The notes under the pieces are model-generated. The model saw only the letters and a list, made by a program, of their open reading frames with translations. It was not told the origin of the DNA and ran no database searches. Of a DNA stretch of 64,000 nt, positions 21,844 to 32,165 are shown in pieces. Both the position numbers and the translations under genes were made by a program. This DNA is from Ahaetulla prasina. Lineage: Eukaryota; Chordata; Lepidosauria; Squamata; Colubridae. Position 1 is the first letter of the stretch; each line of letters begins with the position of its first letter. The stretch lies in assembly GCF_028640845.1 (NCBI RefSeq), contig NC_080546.1:84496257-84560256 (forward strand), read 5' to 3'.

Positions 21844-22083
21844 GAGCACTATCACTTAGACTTATATATCGCTTTATAGTGCTTTTACAGCCCTCTAAGC
21901 TGTTTACAGTGTCAGTCTCTTGCCCCCAACAATCTGGGTCCTCATTTTACCCACCTTGGAAGGATGGAAGGCTGAGTCAATCTCGAGCCTGGTGAGATTC
22001 GATCTGCCAAATTGCAGGCAGCAGGCAGTCAGCAGAAGTAGCCTGCAGTGCTGCACTCGAACCACTGCGCCACCGTGGCTCAT
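21844..22083 (-). mobile_element. tRNA-derived SINE family 1, near full length
   Basis: The most complete family 1 copy. On the minus strand it has a head with CACGGTGGCGCAGTGGTTCG (box-A region) and a promoter box-B-like stretch (ATCGAATCTC), then the core and the GATATATAAGTCTAAGTG tail. It is a Pol III-type retroposon. Confidence 0.85.
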
Positions 22084-22508
22084 GCAATAATAAGTTTGCC
22101 AATTCACCTTCCGGTGTCATGATGTTGTACTACCGAAGCTTGCAAAAGTTACTCCCCTCTGGTATTTACCTCGTTCAGCCTTAATGTGTTTTTTTTTATT
22201 AGTAGTAGTAGTATTTCCTTTGACTCTGATGGGAGTTTTAGAAAATAAACTTTTTCGAGGAGCTGTTTGCAAGCTGACAGTTGATGCTTACATTGCAGTA
22301 GAAAATAATTGGAGCAGAAAAAGGATGGTCATTTTCGCCAGGATGGGTGAGTGAGTATATTTCAAGAATCTGAAGGACAGCCATAAAGAAAAGAGAGAAG
22401 GAAATCAGATTGTAGTTGGAACTTAGTGGAATCATTAAAAGTTAAGCTTTAGGCGTTCCCAACCTAGCGGACCAGCCAATTTTTTAAAAAAAATATGGAA
22501 CAAGATAA
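22084..22508. other. Single-copy stretch, no gene seen
   Basis: Nothing recognised beyond a short (AGT)n run near 22200. Confidence 0.4.
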
Positions 22509-22510
22509 TA

Positions 22511-23168
22511 AAGGGAGGCCTTGACTTAGGACCACAAAGGAGCCCAAAAATTCTGTGGCTAAGCAAAACATTCATTAAGTGAGTTTGGTCCCATTTTACA
22601 GCCTTTCTTTGATACAGTTGTTAAACAAAGTTGATGAGTTGTTCAGCGAATCCGGCTTCCCTATTGGTTTTGCTTGTCAAAAGGTTGCAAACGGAGATCA
22701 CATAACCTTGGGACACCGCAATGGTCATAAGTCTGGATCCACTGCCAAGTGCCTGAATTTTTATCACATGATCGTGGGGCTACGACAAAGGTCGTAACTG
22801 TAAAAATGGTCACGAGCAGAGCTGGTATTTAGCCGGTTTGGACCGGTTCAGGCGAACAGGTAGCAGAGATTGTGGGTGCCGCCCATCTGCCCTGGGACTA
22901 GGCTGTCCTATTTAGCCGCATTTTCAAGACCAAGTGGATGCATGGAAGGCGCGCATGTGAGCAAAACACATGCACCAAAGGCTGGGTGCGTGTGCGGAAG
23001 GTGTGGGTGTGCACGAAGCAAGCGTGTGCGCGCGAAGCAAGTGTATGCGCGCAAAGCAAGCATATGCATGTGGCAAACTGGTGGTAACAATATCTAAAAC
23101 CCACCTCTGGTCACAAGTCACCTTTTTTCAGGTCACTAAATAGACCATTGTAAGTTGAGGACTACCTG
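22511..23168 (-). mobile_element. Tigger-like MITE split by a hAT element
   Basis: Flanked by TA on both sides (22509-22510, 23169-23170). The ends AAGGGAGGCCTTGACTTAGG and AGTTGAGGACTACCTG are inverted repeats (the left one degraded). The interior has the TTAAG-rich family words. A hAT insertion at 22817-23109 splits it. The TA target and end sequence suggest the pogo/Tigger branch of Tc1/mariner. Non-coding. Confidence 0.75.
22817..23109. mobile_element. hAT MITE inside the Tigger-like element
   Basis: Ends CAGAGCTGGTATTTA and TAAAACCCACCTCTG. Flanks GTCACGAG and GTCACAAG match 7 of 8. The interior is rich in alternating GTGTGCG/CGCGAAGC words. Confidence 0.85.
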
Positions 23169-23283
23169 TATTCATGATGAGAGATGAATTCTTAAGCTGA
23201 TTGTTTTTTTCTGTGAAAATGGCTTCTGTTTTCTCACTTTCTTCTTGGATGCTTTTGATTTTTTTAAAAATCTGTGTGTGTTT

Positions 23284-23327
23284 ATATATATATATATATA
23301 TACACATACATACATACATACATATAT
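23284..23327. repeat. (AT)n/(ACAT)n microsatellite
   Basis: Dinucleotide AT followed by ACAT units, directly left of the Penelope-like element. Confidence 0.95.
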
Positions 23328-23732
23328 GTTTTCTGAGGTTTTCGCGGGTGTTTGTATGTAGGTCTTTGGTTATTTGGGTGTGTTTGGGTGGGGGCTTGGT
23401 TGTGCCCCTGAAACTCAGACTAATCCCCCTGCAACTCAGACAAATCCCCCTGCAACTCAGACTAATCTGAGCACAACCAAGCCCCCACCCAAACAGGGCA
23501 CACTCCCAGCCAATCAGAGCACAAAAAAACCCCATCCAATCAGAGCACAGCCAAGCTCCCACCCAATCAGTTCAAACCCCCACTAGCAGTTAAAAAGGAA
23601 GAAACAGCTGTAATCACACATTGCTCCCAGAAGCACGAAGCTGAAGCCTGAAGATGACGAATGAGACTTTGTCGAAACGTCGCCAAGACACTTCCAATTT
23701 TACGCAGGAGAAAACCCGAATAACCAAAGACC

Positions 23733-23733
<1 letters not shown>
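23328..23733 (+). mobile_element. Penelope-like non-autonomous element with hammerhead-like motif
   Basis: Inverted ends: ATGTAGGTCTTTGGTTATTT (near 23355) against AATAACCAAAGACCTACAT (about 23709-23727). A perfect 24-bp inner inverted repeat lies near 23387 and 23472, around short tandem units with CCCCCTGCAACTCAGAC. The right part holds CTGAAGA (23648-23654), a 6-bp stem GACGAA/TTTGTC and GAAACGTC (23674-23681), which fits a hammerhead ribozyme core apart from one extra U. Hammerheads are known in Penelope-like retroelements. The assignment is inferred. Confidence 0.5.
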
Positions 23734-23819
<86 letters not shown>

Positions 23820-23821
23820 TC
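23733..23821. repeat. (AT)n/(ACAT)n microsatellite
   Basis: About 90 bp of AT and CATA units starting exactly at the end of the Penelope-like element. Confidence 0.97.
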
Positions 23822-24335
23822 ATTCATTAGAGTCAGTGCTGTTTTAGCCTTTTTTTAAAAAAAAGACAGAAAGGACTTTTTTGAAGGTGGAAGAATTTTA
23901 ACCGTAATGTTTACTTTTGCTCTGCAGTCCCCCTGTCTGTGCCTTTTCTTGAAAAAAAAAACAACCAAAACAAAACTCAGCAGAAGGACTTTTCCTCCTG
24001 GTAGAATGAATGAAACGGTGGGAAACCAGGGAGGCTGTAGATCCCTGAGGAAACCAATGAAATATCAAAGCCTGCCCACTTATACCCATAATTTGGTCAT
24101 CCCATAAATAGTAGAAGAGGAAAAATCTGATGTCCCACCCTGGATATCAGACTTTTCACTGTAAGGATTGCCTTCTTTGATAGAAAGAAATCAGTTTGTT
24201 TCATTAAATTGAAGGCTTAGGGAGCATGAAAAAGTGTTTTTCTGGGGAGCGGGGGGCAAAGCTCATAGACTGATATAAAACATGATACAGATGGACTCAT
24301 GGCCCTCTTAGTAAGTATTTTCCTGATGTTGGCTC
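23822..24335. other. Single-copy stretch, no gene seen
   Basis: No exon or family recognised. Confidence 0.4.
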
Positions 24336-24481
24336 CCTCCCTTCCCCAATTCCTCCCTCCCTCCCCTCCTTCCTTCCTTCCTTCCCCAATTCCTCCCTCT
24401 TTCTGTCCTTCCTTCTTTCCTTTTTCCTTTTTCCTTCTTCCTTCCGCCCCCCCTCCCTCCCTCCCTCCCTCCCTTTCTCTT
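24336..24481. repeat. CCCT/CCTT pyrimidine array
   Basis: Pyrimidine-only blocks of CCCT, CCTT and TTTCC for about 145 bp. Confidence 0.95.
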
Positions 24482-25003
24482 TATAATGATTTGGTAAGGC
24501 CACACTTGGAATATTGCATCCAGTTTTGGTCACCACCATGTAAAAAGATGTTGAGACTCTAGAAAGAGTGCAGAGAAGAGCAACAAAGATGATTAGGGGA
24601 CTGGAGGCTCAAACATATGAAGAACGGTTGCAGGAACTGGGTATGTCTAGTTTAATGAAAAGAAGGACTAGGGGAGAAAGGATAGCAGTGTTCCAATATC
24701 TCAGGGGCTGCCACAAAGAAGAGGGAGTCAAGCTATTCTCCAAAGCACCTGAGGGCAGGATAAGAAGTAATGGATGGAAACTAATCAAGAAGAGAAGCAA
24801 TTTAGAACTAAGGAGAAATTTCCTGACAGTTACAACAATTAACAAGTGGAACTACTTGCCTCTTAAACTTCTGGCTGTAAATGCTTTAACACTGAAAGTT
24901 TTTAAGAAGAGATTGGATAACCATTTGTCTGAAGTGGTGTAGGGTATCTTGCCTAAGCAGGGGGTTGGACTAGAAGACCTCCACAATCCCTTCAAATTCC
25001 GTT
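24482..25003 (+). mobile_element. CR1 LINE 3' end
   Basis: Encodes [20 protein letters not shown], then [20 protein letters not shown] and the remaining CR1 C-terminus to SEVV stop near 24940, with one frameshift at 24560. The UTR (GGTTGGACTAGAAGACCTC) runs into the ATTCT array. Among the best preserved CR1 copies here. Confidence 0.93.
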
Positions 25004-25136
25004 ATTCTATTCTATTCTATTCTATTCTATTCTATTCTATTCTATTCTATTCTATTCTATTCTATTCTATTCTATTCTATTCTATTCTACTCTACTCTAC
25101 TCTACTCTACTCTACTCTACTCTAATCTAATCTATT
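25004..25136. repeat. (ATTCT)n(CTACT)n array
   Basis: About 17 ATTCT units, then CTACT units and a few CTAAT units, all in the same 5-bp register, at the 3' end of the CR1 copy. Confidence 0.97.
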
Positions 25137-25191
25137 CTTTCCTTATAGACCACAGACTAGTCATTACTTAAAGGTGCACATTAGCCATTTG

Positions 25192-25380
25192 GAGGAAATG
25201 AAGCAATCTAGAACTAAGAAGAAACTTCCTGACCATGAGAACAATTCATCAGTGGAACAACTGGACTCCTGAAGTTGTGGGTGCTTCAACACTGGAGGTT
25301 TCCGGGAAGAGATTGGACAACCATTTATCTGAAAGGAACTAGAAGACCTCCAAAGTACCTTCCAACTCTTTTATTCTGTT
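25192..25380 (+). mobile_element. CR1 LINE 3' fragment
   Basis: Matches the last coding part and UTR of CR1 (CTAGAACTAAGAAGAAACTT, then GGAACTAGAAGACCTCCAAA), with a deletion in the UTR. Confidence 0.85.
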
Positions 25381-25621
25381 AAAAAAGTCTACACTATAAT
25401 TTCACAGATAGGCCTTAATCCAATGAGGTGGGGCAGAACACAGCTTTCTAAGAAAAGAAACTTAGTGACCGGAAAGAATATTCTACTTTGCTTCCAATAT
25501 TTTTCAGCCACATTCTTAAGGCCATGTAACTCAACCAATGATGGCCGGGAAATACTGGGAGCTGAAGTCCACATTTCGTAAAACTTGATAAAGCTGAGAA
25601 ACATTGTTCTAACGAGTATGT
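25381..25621. other. Unclassified stretch
   Basis: No gene. It ends in a TGGGAGCTGAAGTCCACATT-like segment seen in old interspersed repeats of squamates, but I cannot place it. Confidence 0.35.
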
Positions 25622-26086
25622 GAGTGGTGGGCTTCAGCCGGTTCGGGCTGGTTCAGTTGAACTTGTAGTTAAGTTGCTGGCTGGCCCCTCTCCTCCCCTT
25701 CTAGGAATCCACACATGCCCCATTTTGGCTCCCAAATATGTGCAGGGAGGCCTGCTAGACCCAAAATGGAGCATGGGGGTGCAGCGCAGCCCCCCTCCCT
25801 CGGTGGCCTGGTTTCACTCTCAGGAGGCTTCAGGGAGGCCTCCTAGGCCCAAAACGAGGCATGGGGGATGTGACGCTCCCCCCCGGCCCGTTTTTGCTCC
25901 CAGGAGGCTGCAGGGAAGCTTACTAGGCCCAAAATGGGGCGCTAGGAGGTGCGTCCCCCCCACTGCCCATTTTTGCTCCCAGTGCTGCCTGTCACACCCT
26001 CTGGCCACGCCCACCATGGCCACACCCACCCAGCCAGTCATTAGGGCAGAGAACCGGTTGTTGAATTGTTTAAACCCCACCACTTG
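25622..26086. mobile_element. hAT MITE with internal tandem units
   Basis: Left end GAGTGGTGGGCTTCAGCCGG, right end TTTAAACCCCACCACTTG. The interior has about three imperfect units of 85-90 bp (TTTTGCTCCCAGGAGGCTGC, then AGGCCCAAAATGGGGC). The related element at 13136 has about one unit. Confidence 0.75.
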
Positions 26087-26588
26087 TGCATGTGCGTGCA
26101 AGTGTGTGTTTTCCATTTAAAAGGTATGCAAGCTGTGAGGCCAATTGGTGGATGCATTGAATGGATAGCAACATTCAGCGAGGGCGAAATCCGTCTGTCT
26201 TCTCCTCTCTCCTTCATTCCAGGGTTGAATGACTTCCCCTTCTGGGAGCTGAACAGTTTGATTGACGGCTACTGCGCTAATAAAATCCCAAGCCCACAAA
26301 TATAAAGGTTCGGAGAAACGCTGACGTGGCAGCTGATGGAGTAATAATGAAATCAATATTCATTTATCTGCTCTAAATGTATGACAGACTGAGGCAATTG
26401 GATTGATTAGCACAAGACTGCTTGGTCTACACAAACCCGCACACACTTTCAGAAGATGACATGAGACATTAGTTCAAAACATCAGCTGAAATCCCCCTGT
26501 GTCCATCTATCCTTATTTTGCTTCAAAATAAGTTTTCCTTTTTTTCCTTTTGAACGTGCAACTCTTTCTCTTTCTGCCTTTCCATCTT
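26087..26588. other. Single-copy stretch, possible conserved non-coding DNA
   Basis: No gene or repeat recognised. From about 26120 to 26470 the sequence is non-repetitive, with homeodomain-like words (ATTGATTAG, TAATAATGAAATC). Conservation is a guess only. Confidence 0.4.
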
Positions 26589-26590
26589 CC

Positions 26591-26640
<50 letters not shown>

Positions 26641-26716
26641 TTCCTTCCTTCCTTCCTTCCTTCCTTCCTTCCTTCTTTCTTCCTCTTCCTCTTCCTCTTC
26701 CTCTTCCTCTTCCTCT
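26589..26716. repeat. (CTTT)n(CCTT)n(TTCCTC)n array
   Basis: Three successive pyrimidine repeat types of 4, 4 and 6 bp. Confidence 0.96.
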
Positions 26717-26739
26717 GCTAATTGTTTCCACCATCCCAC

Positions 26740-27352
26740 TCTCCTTCTCTCTTGGTTATATTCTATAACTCAGAAACCTCAAACTGCCCAAAAGAGCTGC
26801 TGATTAAGTTCTACAGAGGAATGATTGAGTCTATCATCTGCACCTCTATAACTGCCTGGTTCGGTTCTGCAACCCAACAAGATAGACACAGACTTCAGAG
26901 GATCATTAGAACTGCAGAAAAAACAATGGCTACCAACCTGCCTGTATACTGCTCGAGTCAAAAAGAGGCTGTGAAAATATCTATAGTCTCCTCACATCCT
27001 GGACATAAACTGTTTCAACTCCTACCCTCAAAACGACACTACAGAGCACTGCACATCAGAACAAGACACAAGGACAGTTTTTTCCCCACATGCCCTCACT
27101 CTGCTTAACAACTAATTCCCACAACCCTGTCAAACTATTTACTAAGACTGTATTACTATCATTCTTCTCTTACTAGTATCTATCTCTTCCCACTTATTAC
27201 TATAACCATGTTGCTTATATCTTTCAAATTATATTGTTTTTACTTGTTTCCTAGTACGATTTGATAGCTTATTAGTAGCCTTGACTATCACTAAGTGTAT
27301 CTTTTTATTCTTGATGAATGTATTTTATTCTCCTTATGTACACTGAGAGCAT
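26740..27352 (+). mobile_element. L2/L3-like LINE 3' part, interrupted by CR1
   Basis: Encodes the RT C-terminal stretch LIKFYRGMIESIICTSITAW, then FGSATQQDRHRLQRIIRTAE and HPGHKLFQLLPSKRHYRALH, then non-coding UTR. The UTR is cut after CACTGAGAGCATTTACA and resumes at 27818. Confidence 0.85.
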
Positions 27353-27817
27353 TTACATAACATAACATAACATAACATAATAACAGAGTTGGAAGGGACC
27401 TTGGAGGTCTTCTAGTCCAACCCCCTGCCGAGGCAGGAAACCCTACACCATTTCAGACAAATGGCTATCCAACATTTTCTTAAAAATTTCCAGTGTTGGA
27501 GCATTCACAACTTTTGCAGGCAAGTTGTTCCACTTATTGATTGTTCTAACTGTCAGGAAATTTCTCCTTAGTTCTAAATTGCTTCTCTCCTTGATTAGTT
27601 TCCATCCATTGCTTCTTATTCTACCCTCAGGTGCTTTGGAGAATAGTTTGACTCCCTCTCCTTTGTGGCAGCCCCTGAGATATTGGAACACTGCTATCAT
27701 GTCTCCCCTAGTCCTTCTTTTCATTAAACTAGGCATACCAAGTTCCTGCAACCGTTCTTCATATGTTTTACCCTCCAGTCCCCTAATCATCTTTGTTTCT
27801 GTTCTCTGCACTCTTTC
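27353..27817 (-). mobile_element. CR1 LINE 3' end nested in the L2/L3-like LINE
   Basis: Minus-strand CR1 with an (ATAAC)n tail at 27356-27382, UTR block, and a 143-residue open frame containing [20 protein letters not shown] and NKWNNLPAKVVNAPTLEIFK to SEMV. Removing it rejoins the two halves of the other LINE. Confidence 0.92.
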
Positions 27818-27945
27818 TATATACACCAAAGACAAATTCCTTGTGTGTCCAATCACACTTGGCCAATAAAACATTCTACTCTATTTTGTTCTGTTCTATT
27901 CTGTTCTGTTTTATTCTAGTCTAGTCTAGTCTAGTCTTCAATATG
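27818..27945 (+). mobile_element. L2/L3-like LINE 3' terminus and tail
   Basis: CACCAAAGACAAATTCCTTG, CACTTGGCCAATAAA, then a degenerate ATTCT/GTTCT/CTAGT pentamer tail. Confidence 0.88.
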
Positions 27946-28587
27946 TTGACTTTTTTTTGTTGAAATATTTTCCCCTTTCTTTTTTTCATGGTTGATTTTA
28001 AGCCTACACCCAAAAGTTATTTATCCTGTTTGTCGCCCCAGGCTTTTTGACTTCCTGCTCATCATGATAGCTTGCTCTAAAAGCCACTTGGGTCTTCCCC
28101 TTGTTGAATTGTACTCTCAGAATCAGAGACAGAAAGAAAGAGAGTAAAATGAGTGTCTTTGGCCTTCACATTCTCTTACCCCTGTAGCACCTTGACTTCT
28201 CTTTCACTTAAATCTGTGCTTTATATTGATTTTTATCTTGTGACATTATTTTTTCCAAGCTGTTTCTCGCAGGCACACCTCCTCTCACCTTTTCTAAATT
28301 TAGCCTGCATATGTGACAGCAGGAATTCATGGTGAAGCACATGGGAAATATGTAGAATTAAAGCACACAAATACTCCCATCCCCCATTTTTAGCGAGGTG
28401 GCTGCGCTGTGTCCTTCTCTCCATCTTTTCTTCTTACCATGACTGATTATCACATGAAGACTGACAGAAGCTTATCCCTTGGCCGTTGCAAGTAAAAAAA
28501 TAATAATACATGCGTTAGAAAACTTTAATGCATGCTGCAGAGCATACAGTATGAAGGACACTGTCTATTTCCAGTTATTCTTTTTAA
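27946..28587. other. Single-copy stretch, no gene seen
   Basis: No exon or family recognised. Confidence 0.4.
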
Positions 28588-28805
28588 CGGTAGTCCTGGA
28601 CTTACAGCCATTCATTTAGTGACCGTTTGAAGTTACAAGGGCACTGAAAAAAGTGTCTTATGACCATTTTTTCACTCTTCTGACCATTGCAGCATTCCCT
28701 TAGACACGTGATGCAAATTTGGTTGCTTGGCAACCGGTTCATTTCTGTGAGCGTTGCAGTATCCCAGGTTGCTATGATCAAATTTTGCATCCTGATAAGT
28801 AAACT
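28588..28805 (+). mobile_element. Tigger-like MITE, left part
   Basis: CGGTAGTCCTGGACTTACAG, then the CATTTAGTGACCG and GACCATTTTTTCAC family words. It ends near the AAT array. Confidence 0.7.
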
Positions 28806-28842
28806 TAACATGGTCTCTGAGCTTGGTTGTTGCTTATAGACA

Positions 28843-28935
<93 letters not shown>

Positions 28936-28957
28936 ACAACAAAACAACAACAACAAC

Positions 28958-28990
<33 letters not shown>
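28843..28990. repeat. (AAT)n array with AAC interruption
   Basis: About 30 AAT units, an AACAAAAC/AAC block (28931-28958), then 11 more AAT units. It borders the 5' end of the R4-type LINE. Confidence 0.97.
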
Positions 28991-28993
<3 letters not shown>

Positions 28994-30165
28994 GCTGGAA
29001 TTGTAAACTGGACACAGGCGGAGCTGGACAGCCTGGATAGGAAAACAAGAAAACTGATGACCATACACTATGCACTGCACCCATGTAGTGACGTTGACAG
29101 GCTATATTTGCCCAGAAAGGTAGGCGGCAGAGGACTTTGGCAAGCGAAGCAGACAGTTGAAGAAGAGAAACATGCTCTGGCAGATTATGTAAAAGACAGT
29201 GTTGAACCAGCTTTGATGGAGGTCAACAAGAGGAAGCTGCTAAAAGTACAGCAAACCAAGTATCAATATAGGAAAACAGCGGTGCAAGCTCAAGCTGACA
29301 GCTAGTAGCACTGTCCAAAGCACTGCATGGACAGTTCCTTGAAAAGATTCAAGGAAAAGTAGATAAAGAAAAGACCTAGTTATGGCTGACCAACAGAACA
29401 TTGAAGAAAGAAACAGAGGGCCTGATTCTTGCGGCCCAAGAACAAGCCTTTAGAACAAATGTAATCAAAGCCAGAATAGAAAGATCTGCTGATGATCCCA
29501 AATGCAGACTCTGCAAAGAAGTGGATGAAACCATTGATCACATACTAAGCTGTTGTAAGACAATAGCTCAGACTGACTACAAACAACGTCACAACACAGT
29601 CGCTCGGATGGTCCACTGGAACTTGTGTCACAACTACCATCTGCCTGTAGCAAAGAACTGGTGGGATCATAAGCCTGAAAAAGTGATTGAAAATGAGCAT
29701 GCAAAACTACTGTGGGATTTCTGAATACAGACTGATAAAGTTTTGGAACACAATACCCCAGCTATCACGATTGTGGAAAAGAAAAAAGTGTGGATAGTCG
29801 ACATTGCTATACCTGGTGACAGCAGAATTGATGAGAAACAACTTGAAAAAGTCACCAGATATCAAGATTTGAGAATCCAGTTGCAGAGACTCTGGCATAA
29901 ACCAGTGCAGGTGGTTCCAGTGGTACTCAGCACACTGGGATCTGTGCCTAAAGACCTAGGCAAGCACTTAAAAGCAATTGGTGCTGACAAGATCACCACT
30001 GGTCAGCTGCAGAAGGCCACCTTATTGAGATCTGCTCGCATAATTTGCCGATACATCACACAGTCTTAAACGCTTGGGAAGTGTTCGACTAGTGATCTGT
30101 GATATGAAATCCAGCATAGTTATCTCGTTTGCTGTGTATACTGTCATTTTGTGTAAATAAAATAA
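28991..30165 (+). mobile_element. R4/Dong-type LINE, 3' half
   Basis: Three open segments in two frames (29002-29305, 29401-29724, 29743-30069). The first has DRLYLPRKVGGRGLWQAKQT. The second has a zinc knuckle C-x2-C-x8-H-x3-C (CRLCKEVDETIDHILSC, residues 35-51). The third has VWIVDIAIPGDSRID, which resembles the restriction-like endonuclease motif that follows the knuckle in R2/R4-group elements. Stops occur at 29303 and 29722. Only the part after the RT catalytic core is present. Confidence 0.75.
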
Positions 30166-30199
30166 TAATAGTAGTAGTAGTAGTAGTAGTAATAATACA
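30157..30199. repeat. TAA/TAG repeat between two R4-type copies
   Basis: AATAATAATAGTAGTAG... about 40 bp at the 3' end of the first copy and the 5' end of the second. Confidence 0.95.
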
Positions 30200-30650
30200 A
30201 CAACAGACAGATCATCATTTAGAACACAACATGCCAGATATCAAGGTTACTGAGGACCAAAGTGTACCATTTATTAACATCACTGTACCCGGAGTTGCCA
30301 GAGTCAAAGGAAAAGAACTGGAAAAAATATCACAAAATATCGTGATCTGGCCATCGAAACTACACGGCTATGGATGAAACATGTAACAGTGATACCCATT
30401 GTCATCAGGGCACTTGGTACCACATCCAAGAATTTTATAAGATATAGTATATCAAAAAATTGCAGCTTCCTACAATGACACCAGCGGAACTGCAAAAAAA
30501 CTGCTACTCGGAACATCGTACATCATACATCTGATACCTTGGCAGCAACCCGTATCAACCATTAGCACCAGTCAATCAAATTTGTGACACGTTTTTAAAT
30601 GTTCAGTTGACTGAGTTTCATGTTTAATGAATAAAAGAGATAATAACAAT
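30200..30650 (+). mobile_element. R4/Dong-type LINE, second truncated copy
   Basis: Encodes LEHNMPDIKVTEDQSVPFIN, then ITVPGVARVKGKELEKIS, the same endonuclease region as the upstream copy but diverged, with a frameshift near 30340. It ends AATAAAAGAGATAATAACAA. Confidence 0.65.
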
Positions 30651-30690
30651 AGCCTTTATTGTCATTGTACATCATGTATACAACAAAAAG

Positions 30691-30957
30691 GGCCTCTGGT
30701 GGCTCAGCAGACTAAGTCTGTCTGTTATTAACACAGCTGCTTGCAATTACTGCAAGTTCAAGTCCCACCAGGCCCAAGGTTGACTCAGCCTTCCATCCTT
30801 TATAAGGTAGGTAAAATGAGGACCCAGATTGTTGCGGGCAATAAAAGTTGACTTTATATATAATATACAAATGGATGAAGACTATTGCTTAACACAGTGT
30901 AAGCTGCCCTGAGTCTTCGGAGAAGGGCGGGATATAAATTCAAATAAACAAAAAAAA
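30691..30957 (+). mobile_element. tRNA-derived SINE family 2
   Basis: Head GGCCTCTGGTGGCTCAGCAG (box A region) with box B GCAAGTTCAAGTCCC, then the core with CAGCCTTCCATCCTTTATAA, then a 3' hairpin GCTGCCCTGAGTCTTCGG..AAGGGCGGGATATAAA and an A-rich tail. The hairpin is shared with L2 LINEs. Confidence 0.88.
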
Positions 30958-31317
30958 TTGGTTAGTCGACTAGAAGATCCAATCTTTAGTAACTCCCCAT
31001 GGGTATAGACTAGTTTTTGTCCTCTCACTCCACTGTAACACCTGGAGCTTAAAGCCACAGAGTCTGCACGTGCCACCATCTTGGATTACTTGATTATTTA
31101 TTACTTGATTATTTGATTATTCAGCTAGGTAACATCATCAGTGCATAGCCCAAGTTGGTTTTAACAGATTTTAATCCAATACATATATTGTCTTTCCCTC
31201 TTAGAGGACACCAGAGTGATTACTTTTGGATTAGCTTTGCAACTAAGCATAAAATATTTCCTTTAATAGATTCTTCAAGAGCTGCATACAATTAATACTT
31301 GTCACAAATATCTGGTG
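30958..31317. other. Single-copy stretch, no gene seen
   Basis: No exon or family recognised. Confidence 0.4.
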
Positions 31318-31580
31318 ACATGATAGCAGTGTTCTAATATCTCAGGGGCTGCCACAAAGAAGAGGGAGTGAAGCTATTCTCCAAAGCACCTGAGGACAGA
31401 ACAAGAAGCAATGGGTGGAAACTAATGAAGGAGAGGAGCAACCTAGAACTAAGGAGAAAATTCCTGACAGTTAGAACAATAAATCAGCGGAATAGCTTGC
31501 ATTCAGAAATTGTGACTGCTCCAAAAAGTATTCATGCTCTTCTTAAAAACTGGAAGATTGGACAACCATTTGTCTGAAAT
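31318..31580 (+). mobile_element. CR1 LINE 3' part, interrupted
   Basis: CR1 coding remnant (KLFSKAPEDRTRSNGWKLMK) up to ACAACCATTTGTCTGAAAT, then interrupted by a reverse-strand LINE. The UTR resumes at 32166. Confidence 0.88.
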
Positions 31581-31582
31581 TT

Positions 31583-32165
31583 ATTTTTATGTATGTATGT
31601 ATGTATGTATGTATGTATGTATGTATGTATGTATTTATTTATTTATTTGTCAAACCCAACAGTATATATAAATATAAGCATGAAATAACCATACGAACTG
31701 GATACAATCAAAGGGAACATTAGGACAGGAACGGTAGGCATGGTGGTGCTCTTACGCACGCTCCTAACAGACCTCTTAGGAATGGGGTGAGGTCAATAGT
31801 AGATAGTCTTTGGTTAAAGCTTTGGGGATTTTGGGAAGAGACCACGGAGTCAGGTAGTGCATTCCAGGCATTAACAACTCTATTACTGAAGTCATATTTT
31901 CTGCAGTCAAGATTGGAGCGGTTCACTTTAAGTTTAAATCTATTGTGTGCTCGTGTATTGTTGCGATTGAAGCTGAAGTAGTCTTCAACAGGAAGGACAT
32001 TGTAACAGATGATTCTATGAGTTAAACTCAGGTCAATATCGAAGGCGGTGGAGTTCTAAATTTTCTAAACCCAGGATTTCAAGTCTGGTGGCATAAGGTA
32101 TTTTGTTGTGATCAGAGGAGTGGAGAACTCTTCTTGTGAAATATTTCTGGACACACTCAATTGTA
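31583..32165 (-). mobile_element. TTTA-tailed LINE nested in CR1
   Basis: Minus-strand copy: ATGT/ATTT tail (31590-31650), UTR, then a coding remnant with LDCRKYDFSNRVVNAWNALP and DSVVSSQNPQSF. It separates the coding end and the UTR of one CR1 copy. Confidence 0.85.

Noticed and set aside
23185..23230. Direct coding interpretation of short frames around 12.8-13.0, 23.2, 28.2 and 41.8 kb
   Set aside because: None shows a recognisable domain or conserved pattern, and each overlaps or borders repeat sequence.
28823..29305. Poly-Ile/Asn reading frame at the AAT array
   Set aside because: The first half is microsatellite translation. Only the part after about 29002 belongs to the R4-type LINE.
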